Assembly (NCBI GenBank): GCA_964247055.1
Contig: OZ176052.1
Span: 10,354,001 to 10,418,000, forward strand
Reading direction: 5' to 3'
From: Paragordius varius
Taxonomy: Eukaryota > Nematomorpha
Length of the DNA: 64,000 bases
Positions within the stretch are counted from its first letter, which is position 1, and every line of letters starts with the position of its first letter. Shown one piece after another: positions 1 through 11,793 of the stretch. The position numbers were made by a program, and so were the translations under genes. The notes beneath the pieces were generated by a model. The model saw only the letters and a list, made by a program, of their open reading frames with translations. It was not told where the DNA came from and made no database searches.

Positions 1-1190
1 TCAACCAAATGCGACATATTTAAAACTAAACGTTACATTTCTTCAAGTAAACTAAACAATTTTCCAGCAAAGACAACTGAAAAAATGTTGCGTTTGCTAG
101 AAAAAATGTTGCTAAACTAACCAAATTTAGAGTGGGCCTAAAATATAAAACTTTTAAGCCACACATCTAATAATAAAAAAAGTTTTTGCTTTTTATAGTA
201 TATCATAATTTTTTATGATATTTTTTGAAATGAGGCGTTGCTTCCACCAAAAATTATCTAGCATAATATGAGCAACTTACGATTTTTTGTAAGGCAATTA
301 CCACAAAATTGTAAATTTTTTCAAAACCAAAAGAATCATAAGAGACCTGATGCATTTTTCTATCGGAATTTGAGAATTTTTTCCGTGCATGTGGTGTTTT
401 CGAATAAGCAGACACGGTACAGCTTACAGATAAAATTATGATATCTTACTGAAAGCATTTTAATTATTTTTGTAAGCCTATTATAGTTAAACAGTGATAC
501 TCAAACTGCGGCCCTACAAGTGCTTTTTTAAGTGACACTATTATAAAAAAAATTCTAGCACTCATTTTCAGAATCTGCAAACGTTTAAAACATATCTCAA
601 ATTTTTATTAGCATTATATGATGCAAGGCCCCTGCCCTGAGACAGGATCAATATTTTTTGCGCCTTAAATTTCTTTATGATTACCACTGATAGGTCTGAA
701 ACGACGAATGAAATCTGAAATATAAACATGTATTTTTATTATTTATTAACCTCGAAATATTTTAGTTTGTTATGCGGTAATTAAATATAAATGGGGTAAA
801 ATAAACTATCACATTTTTAAATGTAAATTATTTTATATTAAACTATGTGAATTTTAATTTTCTAGATTTTTATTATTAAAATGATATATATAAAATATAA
901 TTAATTTAGCATTAAAAAACGGTATTTAGTTCCTTTTTATTCCTAATGAAATGCATTAATTAACTGTAAAAAGCCATAAAAACAATTTTATCTCCAAACG
1001 AGTAAAGAGATGATCATTGAAATATTCGGTATTATACGGTTTATCATATTAATAAAGGGTAGGTGTTTAGAACAAATAATTTTTCAAGGTCATCGACATT
1101 ACATGTATAAAATGTAATTTTTTGTAATACTGTACGATGACTTTAGGAATTTACATAAAGATGAAAGAATTAATTTTAACTTACTTACAC
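1..1190. repeat. Diverged palindromic-family repeat plus segment shared with 48,100-48,600
   Basis: No gene is visible. The part at about 230-420 resembles an arm of the palindromic repeat family best seen at 27,110-28,140; it shares the CACC-rich start and the TTACCACAAAA and CCAAAAG blocks. The part at about 640-1,190 is colinear with 48,100-48,600, including a shared TAAACTATCACATTTTTAAA block and an AATAAAGGGTA block, with many substitutions between the two. The layout repeat arm then shared segment is therefore the same at both ends of the SPH cluster. Confidence 0.5.
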
Positions 1191-1697
1191 TTGGCAATGA
1201 AAATAACACGGGATTTACCGCTTCATACGATTGGTGAACCAATTGTCAGATTACATCAGATAACTGTTAAAAGAGTATTGGGAAAAAACTTATTAAAACT
1301 TTTTCTACTATAATTTTTATGATTGCAAATTTTGTATTATATAATATAACTAGCTGGTCATGTCACGCTTCGCTGTGATCTAGTCTCACCGATAATATTC
1401 TTAATAATTTGCAATAAATAGAGGTAATGGAGATAAAAAATAATAATAAACTCGGGTTTTAGCATAGGCTCAAAACTTTTTACTCGAAATTGGCCATATT
1501 TAAACTGTCCCTTATTAAAATTAATATTCAACTATCATTTGATTTATATTAAGATTTTCGTTATGCGAAATCATGGTTAAAAGTTTTATTTTAAAATTGT
1601 GTTCACACAGCTGGGATCAAGGGAGGTAAATAATTTGTGGTCCCTTTTTAAAGGAAAAAATAATATTATACGTATTCCCCAGAAATGTGTTTAAGTA
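1191..1697. other. AT-rich intergenic sequence
   Basis: I see no gene here. The only feature that stands out is a small GC-rich hairpin near 1,363-1,380 (TCACGC, loop TTC, GCTGTGA) followed by TCTAGT, which is discussed as a finding. Confidence 0.5.
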
Positions 1698-3030
1698 AAC
1701 TCGTATGGCTGTTATTGAACATTATCCAAAACCACGCCATTTTTGTAAAGGCGTCTCAGTTTTAAACCGGTCGTCCCACCCATAGACCTATATGGAAAAA
1801 GCTCTGAGATAAATTCTTCGTCTTTATAGGGCAAAAATTTGGAATCATCTTTGATACCATCGTCTCATGCGTTATTCGAAAAAATACCTCGACACAATGG
1901 CGTATTTTTAGGGCATAAAGGCCTTAAATTAACGGCAAAAAAACGCCTGACCTTATTTTACCTAGTTACGGGTAATATTTCAAGCTTTTAAAGAGCCCAT
2001 ATGGCTTCATAAATTATCTATAAATTAGCTCCAAAACAAATCAATTTCTATTTAGTGGCACAGTTTTTGGCGGGTAGCTCTTTATCCAGGGGCAGGTATA
2101 AAAAAGCGTTAGAAAATTTTTTTGCCTTTATATGGGGAATATCTGGAATTTTCATGGATTCCATATGTTCCTATTAGTCTCATAGGTTTTCTGAAATTCG
2201 GCTCCAAAGGCAGGTTGTATCGATATGGTGATGCAGTTTTAGGAGGGTAGCCCCCTAAATGAGGGGCGAAACAAAAAACGCTCGATTAAAATTTTTGCCT
2301 TAATTCGGGTAATACCTGAAATCATGATTGATTCCATATGCTCTAGTTGGATTTTAGAAAAATTGCCTCAAAAAGTAATTCTATGCCGGCGCATTTTTAG
2401 GGCAAGGGCCTAATTAAGGGGTAATTTACAAAAACCACTCTACTTAAATTTTTTGCCTTTTTACGGGAAATATTTCAGGCCCTTATAAAACTTATATGGC
2501 CTGATAAGTTTTCTGAAAATTAAGTTGTCAACAACTCAATATCGATATGGTAGCGCAGTTTTATCCGCGGGTAGTTCACTAACAAGAGGCTGATACAAAA
2601 AAGCGCTTGATTAAAATTTTTGTCTTTTTACGGAGATACCTGGAATCCGATTGATTCCATATGATCTCATTATTTAAAATTGTCTCAAAACTAAAAAATC
2701 ATTCTATGGTGGCGCATTTTTCAGGGCGTGAGGGGCCTAATTAACGGTTAATTAAAACCACACAACCTAAAAGTTTGCCCTGTTACGGGCAATATTTTAA
2801 GCACCTATTTAACTTATATGGCCTGATAGGTTTTCTGAAATTTAGCCCCGAAGGCAGGCTATTTCCATATGACGGGGCAGTTTTTAGCGGGTCTTCTTAC
2901 CCAGCAGCCAATATAAAAAACGCACCACTAAAAATTTTGCCTTTTAACAGGGAATACCTGGAATCCTCATTGAATTTTAACGGTCTCATACCTTAGGCGT
3001 AAAATAGATTCAAAAAATTATTTTTGTTGA
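1698..3030. repeat. Satellite array of about 160-bp monomers (module 1, array 1)
   Basis: About eight diverged monomers are arranged head to tail. Each contains a version of TTTTTGCCTTTTTACGGG followed by AATA. These anchors fall at about 2125, 2297, 2455, 2622, 2777 and 2939, spacings of 155-172 bp. Other recurring blocks are CATATGGCCTGATAAG, a GGTGGCGCATTTTTAGGGCG block and a GCGGGTAGCTC..ACCCAG block. Alternate monomers resemble each other more than neighbours, suggesting a dimeric higher-order unit of about 325 bp. No coding potential is supported. Confidence 0.75.
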
Positions 3031-3420
3031 CTTTTTTTGAAAAAATGGCATTTTACGGGGAGAGCTGGTAAAAGGAGGGACTAAAAATAAAAAAGCGAGC
3101 CGACTATGCTCGGCGCAATCGAAAAACATAATAAAAAATTATATTTAAAATAGGAATGGTCCAACACGTTCTCCAGAAAATTGTCTCAAAGACACAAGTT
3201 TTGTGGACTTCTGTTTTCAAAAAAACCAGTTTTTTACACGGTGTGGGCCCGAACTGTGGGTCTATTCAAAAAAAGGAGATGCTATTGTCAGGGCATTCAT
3301 TAATGATTATATTTTTTCGACATTTGGGTTTGAATGGATCTACCGGTTTTCCGAACACAGATCACAAAGTCAGCATTTTCCATATTTATAATTATATAGA
3401 TATCATTATATATTTAATGT
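3031..3420. repeat. Conserved block that ends each satellite array (copy 1 of 4)
   Basis: This block directly follows the satellite. It recurs at 6,871-7,243, 16,571-16,970 and 20,411-20,787, always in the same position. Recognisable parts are GGCATTTTACGGGG, GAGCCGACTATG, GGTCCAACACG, GGGCCCGAA and ATCACAAAGTCAGCATTTTCC. An open frame runs through parts of it, but the frame differs between copies, so I treat it as non-coding. Confidence 0.65.
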
Positions 3421-5459
3421 TTTTTTACTGTAAATTGAAGAAAATAATACCGTACATCTTTTTTTATTGTATAATTCATCCCAGATCAGAGGTTTGTTAT
3501 TAATTGAGTTGTATATATTAGGTTAAATTACAAGAAACGTTAACAAAAAACAATATTTTATCAAAAGCATTTCCTAAATAAAATTAATTTTATTATAATA
3601 AAAGAATATATATTTAATATATGGTAAAGATTTATAAAATAAAATAAATTTATTATAAAAAAGAACTATCTTTGGTTTTCGTGTGGCATTGCTACCGTTC
3701 CCCTAAACAACTGAAGTTTTGCAGAACACTCAACTTTTAAAAAGGGATTCATTTTCGAGTTACCGTTTACCTTATCAGGGTAAAAGCCTCTTTGCACTCT
3801 TTGCGAACGGATAGTCATCTTAAAGTAAAAAGGTATTTAATGGCTTTAGTTTGTTCTTTTAGGTTTAAAAGGCAAACGATCTTGACCGAATTAAAACACA
3901 TTGTTAATAAAATTGTCTCAGGTATTCCTTTAGTGGAAACATACAAAAACCACCGAACCATTATTTACACTTATAATTCAATATGTCTTAGCAGACGAAT
4001 TTCCTATGAAAATTTACACATGTTAACTCTTCATTTGAATTTTATATTTTCTACCCTACATTTTGGGCTAGTTTTCTTAAAGTGGTAAACAAACTACCGC
4101 TTTGAAACTTGTTTTGCTTAATTTAATTTCAGACTATTTTCACTGTATATAGAACACTTGGAATTTTTACAGCTCAAGTTCTAGAGTCCCGAATTCGGTT
4201 AACTCCATAACACGATTGAAACCAACACCTGATATAAAATCGTAAAAAACAAATTTGAGTAAAATGTAATTTTAAACTTTCCAGAGTTAATAAATATTAA
4301 TAATAACAAGATATGCGAGATTCGGAGAAAACGGAAAATCATTCCGTTTTCAAATTAAAAATTATTATATCATTTATAAATACGCCGACATTGGCCCCAC
4401 CCCGTGTAAAAATCGGTTTTTTGGTAAAAACAGGTCGCTAGAATTTAAAGTTTGAACGACGTTTCCAGAAAACGTGTGGGTTTATTAAGATTAAATAGTA
4501 TAGTTTTTATAATGTTTACAAATAAGCCCAGAATGACTAAACCTTTTTTTAAATTAACCTCAGTTAGCGCCACACTAATTATGAGATGGGTATTGGAAAA
4601 ATTGTTAGCTTTGGCACACAATACCGAAGTGTGGGCATAGTTAGTTTCAAAAAAAATTTTTTTAATTGTACAACTGCGTCGAAAGTGTCTATGTCCTTGT
4701 AAATTATCCTCAACACTGAAAATAGGGACTTTAAGATATAATTAATGTTGCAGCAATTTTCAAAAAATCTTGCCATGCTAATTTAATAGGGTACTTTTAC
4801 TTTGTTTTGCTTTTCAATTAGCCACTCAATGTGGTTCCACCCGTAATGAGTTTTTTATAGGTTTTGAAGCACTTTTCTATAAACGTGTAGACGCAGTTAG
4901 TTTGAATAATATTTTTTTGTTGTTTTTCATTTCACGGACAGTTACTACTTTTTTAATTAGCCCCTTAGTTCAACCCTCTTCATGTATATATTTTGGAGAA
5001 ATTTTTGGCTTTGAAACATACCGCAAAATGGGTGGAAACATATATTATTAATTTAGATTTTTTAATGAATACAATATTTATATTATAATATACCATATTT
5101 TTTTAATATTTGATTTAAAACAGACATAGAGTCATCATACCCCAGTTATATATAAGAGTTGTGTGATTCGTATTCAAGTGATAAGATTAAAAATTTAATT
5201 AGTTCTAAATTCAAATCACGATATTACTCTACGATTGATTACTAATGACGAATTCCCTACGTAATATGATATATATATATATATATATATATACTACCGT
5301 AAATCTCGTGCTGCTACGCAGCCCGAGGAAGTCCTTCGAACTTCTTAGGGGGGGGGGGGGGGCTATTTGAAAAAAGGGACAATAAAATGATCCATATATG
5401 TGGATTATTTCAAAACATTATTTAATAGCTATGATCTCATAGGATTTTCAAAACTGTGC
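3421..5459. other. Intermodule spacer, duplicated at about 16,971-18,990
   Basis: This non-coding spacer is shared almost in full with the second module. It contains an (AT)n tract at about 5,268-5,292, a GC-rich hairpin near 5,303-5,328 (CTCGTGCTGC, TA, GCAGCCCGAG) and a run of 15 G at 5,348-5,362 that is only 6 G long in module 2. Part of it (about 4,085-4,300) is also recognisable in diverged form at about 38,030-38,220, next to SPH3. No gene seen. Confidence 0.6.
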
Positions 5460-6870
5460 ATTCATACTAATATATTGTTTATTGGTGTAAAGGCCCCAAA
5501 TTGACGGCTAACGGAAAAAACCGCTATACTATAATTTTTACCTTTTTATGGGTAATATTTAAAGCCTTTATTGAACTCGTGTGGCTTCTTAAGTTTTTTG
5601 AAAATTAACTCCAATGGGGTCTCAGTTTTAAACCGGTAGACCCCCACCCATAGGTCTATATGGAAGTAAAGCGCTAATTTAAATTTTTTGCCTTTATAGG
5701 GAAAATATTTGGAATCATCTTTGATACAATCGTCTCATGGGTTATTCGAAAAAATACCTCAACACTAAATAATCGTTATATGATGGCCTATTTTTAGGGT
5801 CTAAAGGCCCCAAATTAACAACTAATAAAAAAAGCCTGACCTTAATTTTTACCTAGTTGCGGGTATTATTTCGACTTTAAATAAGCTCATATGGCATAAG
5901 TTTTAAATTAGTTCCAAAAGAACTCAATTTCTATATAGTGGCACAGTCTTCGAGTAACTTCTTACCCAGAGGCAGGTATAAAAAGGCGTTGGGCAAAATT
6001 TTTGTCTTTATATGGGGAATATCTGGAATTATAATGTCCATATGTTCCTATAAATTCTTGGAAATATGGCTAAACCAAAAATTTGTTCTATGGCGGCAAA
6101 TATTTTAGTGCGTAAAACTTTTCTTAGCGACTCATTGAAATAACCCCCTATACTAAAATTGTTTTTCAAGTAAATATTTTAAGCCCTTATTGAACTCACA
6201 TAGACTCATAAGTTTTCTGAAATTTGGTTCCAAAGGCATTTTGTATCGATATGGGGATGCATTTTTACACAGGTAGCCCCCTACCCAGAGCCTATTGAAC
6301 CAAAAACCCATCGAGTTAAAATTTTGCATTTTTACGGGTAATATTTTAGGCCCTTATAAAACTTATATGGCCTGATAAGTTTGCTGAAAATTATCTCCTA
6401 AACAACGCTATTATTATATGGTAGCGCAGTTGTAGGCGGGTAGCTTTTCAGAGGATGATAAAAAAGCGCTTGATTAAAATTTTTGCCTTTTTACGGAGAA
6501 TACATGGAATCATGATTGATTCCATATGCTTTCATTAGTTATCGGAAAAATTGCCTCACTATTACAAAAATATTCTATGGTGGCGCATTTTTAGGGCGTA
6601 AAGGGCCTAATTAACGGCTAAAAAAACCGTACCACCTAGGTTTTTGCCTTTTTACGGATAATACTTTGAGCACGGATTGTACTCATATGGCCTGATAGGT
6701 TTTCTGAAACATAGCCCCAAAAGCACACTATTTCGATATGACGGGTCAGTTTTTAGAGGGTATCTCCATACCCAGCAGCTATCATCAAAGAAACGCTTGA
6801 CTTAAATTTTTGCCTTTTAACAGGGAATACTTGGAATCCTTATTGAATTTTTACGGTCTCATACTTTGGG
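5460..6870. repeat. Satellite array of about 160-bp monomers (module 1, array 2)
   Basis: Roughly nine monomers of the same satellite as at 1,698-3,030. The TTTTTGCCTTTTTACGGG-type anchor recurs at about 5540, 5690, 5851, 6004, 6155, 6326, 6485, 6646 and 6812, with spacings of 150-171 bp. The corresponding array in module 2 lies at about 18,991-20,410. Confidence 0.75.
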
Positions 6871-7243
6871 CAAAAAATAGATTCAAAAAATTATTTTTGT
6901 GGACTTAATTTTTTTAAAAAAAGTGGCATTTTACGGGGGGAGCGGGTAAAAAGGGGGCCTAAATTAAAAAGGCGAGCCGACTATGTTCGGGGAAATCAAA
7001 TATGTAAAAAAATCATATTTGAAATCGAATGGTCCAACACGTTTTCCGGAGTCTCAAAGAGACCATTTTTGTGGACTATTGTTTTTTACACGGGGTGGGC
7101 CCGAAGTAGGGACCTAATTAAAAGGGCAAAGCTATTGTCGGGGCATTCAATGATTATATTTTTTCAACATTTGGATTTGAATGGGTATACCGGTTTACCG
7201 GAAACTGATCACAAAGTCAGCATTTTCCATTTTTATAAATATG
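6871..7243. repeat. Block that ends the satellite array (copy 2 of 4)
   Basis: Same block as at 3,031-3,420, and nearly identical to 20,411-20,787. A 72-codon open frame across it is kept in those two copies but broken in the other two, and it lacks splice or protein-family support, so no gene is called. Confidence 0.6.
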
Positions 7244-7255
7244 GATTATATCATT

Positions 7256-7647
7256 ATATATGGAATCATTCAGCAAAAATTATATAATTTAATATAATAT
7301 AATATTTCGATTACTACAAGTAATCTTTGTCAAACGTAAAAATAAAATTAAAATATAAACTAAAATTTAAATTATAAAGTAAAAATATTTAATGAAACTA
7401 AAAAAACACGTGTGTATTGTTAATAAGAAAAAAATTTGTAATATTATTAATATTGTTAAGGTCTTTCTTTCTGTTCATTATATTCCCTTCTTTGTTTATA
7501 TAAAAACTTTCTTTCAATATTCTTTTTGTTTTATTTTCCTCTGGATGTAGTAATCGAAATATTATATTATAATAAATTATATAATTTTTGCTGAATGATT
7601 CCATATATAATAATACAATCACACTTCAGCGTAAACAATATCCAATA
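7256..7647. mobile_element. 392-bp insertion present only in module 1, flanked by a 12-bp direct repeat
   Basis: Module 2 is uninterrupted at this point (GATTATATCATT at 20,788-20,799). Module 1 has that 12-mer twice, at 7,244-7,255 and 7,648-7,659, with 392 bp in between. The insert contains a near-perfect 61-bp inverted repeat (7,257-7,317 against 7,547-7,607) that includes GGAATCATTCAGCAAAAATT. The right copy is followed by about 40 bp of non-repeated tail. No protein is encoded. The 12-bp duplication and 3' tail fit a retroposed short element, while the inverted repeats fit a MITE; I cannot decide between them. Confidence 0.75.
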
Positions 7648-7659
7648 GATTATATCATT

Positions 7660-8119
7660 TTACACGTTTTCATAAATTTTATTTGACGTATTTTAAATAA
7701 ACATTATATCAATTATATTACTTTTTAATCTGAATATCAATAAATAATGAATTTATTACTAATTCATTATGCATTTTTTATGTAATAATACAAGTTAGTT
7801 CATGAACTGTTCTAATTTATTTTTAAGTGTGGAGTTGTTTAGATTAAAAAGGATTTTTAACAAAAAAAACAGATTTTACACCTTCGACGAGGTTAAAACA
7901 AAAACTGCACCTAACGGCGCTGTTAACAAACTATTGACATGGAACACAATGTGCAACAGAAAATATTTATTTTGTTTTGATATTCCTCCAATAATCACAT
8001 CAAACACAACTATTTATAAATACAAATAGATGTTTAATTATATATTTCATTTTGCTAAACCCATAATTTATGCCCAATTTTGCATTTTAGTGAATCTACT
8101 AGTTAAATTTTCCTATTTA
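7660..8119. other. 3' flank of SPH1
   Basis: Non-coding sequence shared with 20,800-21,257 and, in diverged form, with about 38,430-38,798 downstream of SPH3 (blocks such as GAACTGTTCTAATTTATTT and CAACAGAAAATATTTATTTT). It probably holds 3' untranslated sequence. An AATAAA overlaps the SPH1 stop codon (TAATAAA), but SPH3 lacks it, so I do not call a polyadenylation site. Confidence 0.45.
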
Positions 8120-11100
8120 TTAGGGTATAACTAAATCTCCCAGCTCTTCTTTAATATAATCGGCATATTTTCCCACCACATAATATGGCTGTTCTTTGCG
8201 TTGACACAATGTATCTTTCCGTATAGCATAAAGAGTGTCTGCTTGCTTAATACTACGGCTGCAAATCAAAGGCATTCCCAGATCATTCTAAATGTCCATA
8301 TAAATTTTTATTTTAAAATGTTAAATTAAGCACCAATTTTCGTTTTTATTTATGTGCAAAATTTTAGTCATAATAATAACATAATAAATATTCAATCGAT
8401 ATTAATTTAGAGTCAAGATACTTGGCATTCATAATCGTAATCTTCCACATCAGTATTTCTAACAACGATGATTTCGGAAACATTTGTGGCAAGTATTTGT
8501 CTTGGGCGAATTCGGTGATATTCCCGATCCGTGTTTTGAGATATGGTTTTTCTACTTGGGTAGAAAACTAAATTAAAAAAATGTAGAGAATACAAAAATA
8601 GTTTACAAAAAATTTTTAACTTTTATTTAAACTTAAATCTTACGTGATTCTACTTTATTTGTCCAAGGCTGATATACGCCATATCTGTACATATCGCAGG
8701 CGGTATATGCATCAAACCGAACAACTAAGGAAAGTGGTGAGACATCCTGTTCTCGTTTAAGCACTACTAATGATAAAGGATTGTTTTTGGGCCCGTTTAC
8801 AATACGTTCCACTTCAAGGTTTAAATTTTCTAGAGTGTATCCTCCTTGGATTGAAATATTTTCTGGTCTATATAATTGGGATTAATCTTATAATATAAAA
8901 AACTATTTCGTTATCTTTCATATGAATTATAAAAAACCAATTTTGATGAAACAATATATATTTTAAAAATTGGTATAAGATTTAAACACATAATTATTAC
9001 CGAACGTCTTCCACACATTCTTTCAATGTTAGGATGTGTTTTTTGGAAACATAGCTCCCCTGACAGTTTTTGGATGGGAGGACAAGTTTCACCTATTAAA
9101 AAAATTTATTGATTTCAAACACTATGCGTAAATTTTGATCTAAACAATCTTTCTCTCTATATAAATGATATTTCGATTTGAAATAAATGGAAGTTTTGGA
9201 CAACCTAATCAAAATATCATGATTCAGACTCACCATTAAAAATATAAAATTAATGTTGGCGTTTCATTATTATTTCATTATCTTTTGGTAGTTTTAGACT
9301 CCAGGGCGATTTTGAATTTAGATTATATTAAAAAATAAAAAATATTGAGCCAAAATGCATTCTTGCCTTTTAGGCGCATGACTTAATTTTACTTAAATAA
9401 TCCTCATTTCAAATTTTAACTTTCCTTTTTTTAAATCGTACAATATATATTTAACTTTAGAAATATTTTAATAAAATTTTTGCATCAATTATATTTATTA
9501 ATTTAAAATTAGCTGCCTGTTTCATTCGGTTTTTGGAACCATTACAATTTTGGACTTGATAAAAAAACTGTAAAAAAATATATGCATTTTTTTAACATAA
9601 GAGAACGTTTTAAAATTTAATTATAGGCAAAACAACTTTCAAAACAGTAGTTTTATTACTATTTTAAGTGGCGTACAAAACTATCCCAAAATGAATTCGT
9701 TTGCAAAATTTTTATTTTTTTGAATCAGATAATTAATTATAAATTAATATTTTCGGATTTGCACATCAAATCCTGATATTATACAGGAAATGTGATAATA
9801 GCTCATATGATTAACACTTAATTTTAACTAAATAAGTCAATTATTAGTATAAAAATTGTATTTTATTGTTGAGATCTTATCGCTTTAATGATTCTGTTTT
9901 AGGTCATTATTTACAATTTAAGTAACTAGGAGTTTAGTTTATGAAGTTTGTTTTTATACAGTGTTATATAAATTTACCCCAGGATTGAAAAAAAATATAT
10001 TACATGGTAAGGTTTATCCTCGTAAGATTTTACGTAATCATTTTGATCCCTTGGGGGATCGGGTAGAAAGTAGCCTAAAACATAATATAATATTCATATT
10101 TAAAATTATGTTATACATTAAAATTGTCATTGGTTACGAGTGCATTCATTTACACGGTAGCACAAAATTAGGAGTCTAAAAAATGTGCTGTGATAAATAT
10201 ATTTTGATAAAAATATATCAAGATTTTCATGGTGCTTTCGATTTAAGAGTTTTACGAGTCCTTTGAGAAAGTTATTCACACTTATATGGTAATTGTTCAA
10301 TATTTGATAATCACGAGCACCTAATAGTTAAATTAATTTTTTTATTTTGAATATTTATATCTGATCGCCGAAAGTCTCCTATTTTACTTCGCTAAATGCC
10401 CCAAATTTCTTTTAATGCCAGATTATGACATTAAAATAAATTATTTGTAAAAAGGAATACAGTTATTACAATTTACAAATAGCCTAAAATTATACAGTTA
10501 GGTGTTTATAAAAACTCAGATTAGAATATTTTTTCATTCAACATACTATAAACACAAAAAAATTTATGATATTACATTTAAATATTTTTGTTATTTTTTG
10601 TTTGCTAAATTAACAATTATAATAACATTCATATTTTTACAGTAAAAATAAATAAAAATAAATTTAATAAAATGTTGTTTTTTATTTTATTTTTTATCAT
10701 CTGGTTTATGAATGTATAATAAACTTACAATGTTTTTAAAATTCACCTGAGCGGGAGTTACAAAGTATGTAAATTAATACAAAATAAAATTTAAAAGTTG
10801 TGGATATCAACCGAAAATCCGTACAAATCCACGTAAAAATATTAATTTGTGTTAATTTACTGGGATACGGATTGTTGGTTGTAAATCCTATATTGTATTA
10901 ATTTATATACTTAATTCTCGCTCATGTAAGATTTTTAAAAACAACAGTAAATTTATTATTCACTCATAAACCAATAAATTAAAAATAATATTTTTTTTTT
11001 ATATATAATTTTTTTTTACTGTATTATGAATGTTAAGTTTTTAATAGTGAGTTTGGCAAGTAAATAAATAATTAATTTTGAGTTTCATGAATTTTACGTA

Positions 11101-11726
11101 TTAGGGATGTTAAAGGATTAACACGATGATATTGAGTTTTGACAAAAACCCTGACTATAATATTTTAAATTATTTAAAAATTGTTATGATAAAATGATAA
11201 ATCTTAATACCTTAAGTTATATGATTATTTATTTATTTTCCTTAAATTTCATTTTATGCCCAATTTCGATTTTCTCTCAAAATTTTTAAAACTGGAACAT
11301 CAACAAATAAAAATTTTTGCGGGAAATGAATTTGGTTGTATTAAAAAATTGTTAATCTTTTTTGCACACAGAGTATTGATAAGATTTGCATGTCTAGAGA
11401 CAATTTAATAATTACAATATGGTGTAAAGCAGAATAAGAAGAACCGATTACATTCTTTTAAGTGGTTATTAATAATTAATTGTTAGTAAATAAGTTTTTA
11501 ATATATTATGATTCATTTTTAAACGGTATTCTTTAAAGCTGTAGAATCACGGTCATAAATAATATTGTTACAATATTACTCTAGTGGTTTTATTATCCAT
11601 TTAAAAATAAAAACTCGGTTCCATTTAATGCAATACTCTTTATATTATATAATATATATATATATTACCGCCCAAAGAATTTCCGATAACAAGTGAGATC
11701 GTAATAATTAGCAAGGTCAAATTCAT
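8120..11726 (-). CDS. Secreted trypsin-fold serine protease homologue, catalytically dead (SPH1)
   Basis: I spliced six exons with GT-AG introns and matching phases: 11669-11726, 10004-10074, 9001-9092, 8644-8867, 8422-8567 and 8120-8287 (252 aa). Exon 1 is a signal peptide (MNLTLLIITISLVIGNSLG). The rest aligns with the S1 chymotrypsin fold. C42/C58 are seen around the H57 site (NCQGSYVS...HILTLKEC), C136 in YTACD, C191 and C201 in CQNDLGMPLIC, and C220 in LCQRKEQP, so three disulfides are kept. The triad is not: H57 aligns with Glu (TLKEC for TAAHC), D102 lies in NNPLSLVVL instead of NDIALL, and S195 is Leu, although D194 remains. No R-IVGG activation site is visible. It should be secreted as a single-chain non-enzymatic binder; its partner is unknown. 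The C-terminal YYVVGKYADYIKEEL matches the usual end helix. Confidence 0.85.
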
Positions 11727-11782
11727 TCGAAAAGGAAAAACTCAAATAAAATGAGGCTAATAAAATTCTTTTTTTAGAGTGG

Positions 11783-11793
11783 CCTTTTAAAGT
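11783..11793 (-). promoter_or_regulatory. TATA-like box of SPH1
   Basis: ACTTTAAAAGG lies 57-67 nt upstream of the SPH1 start codon. The same sequence precedes SPH2, and a better TATA (CTATAAAAAG) stands at the corresponding place before SPH3, which supports its role. Confidence 0.5.

Noticed and set aside
3156-3503. 115-codon open frame with two overlapping starts
   Set aside because: It spans the repeat block and AT-rich spacer, and the copy at about 16,735-17,060 does not keep the frame.
4452-4640. 62-codon open frame in the spacer
   Set aside because: The homologous part of module 2 (about 18,010-18,200) has frame-disrupting differences, so no coding constraint is visible.
7069-7287. 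72-codon open frame, also present at 20,613-20,840 with nearly the same sequence
   Set aside because: It lies in the block that ends the satellite arrays. The frame is broken in the two other copies of that block, and it shows no protein-family features.
9961-10179. Plus-strand open frame at SPH1, repeated at 23,096-23,314
   Set aside because: It is antisense to exon 2 of the SPH genes. The minus-strand reading has correct splice sites and is conserved in SPH3.
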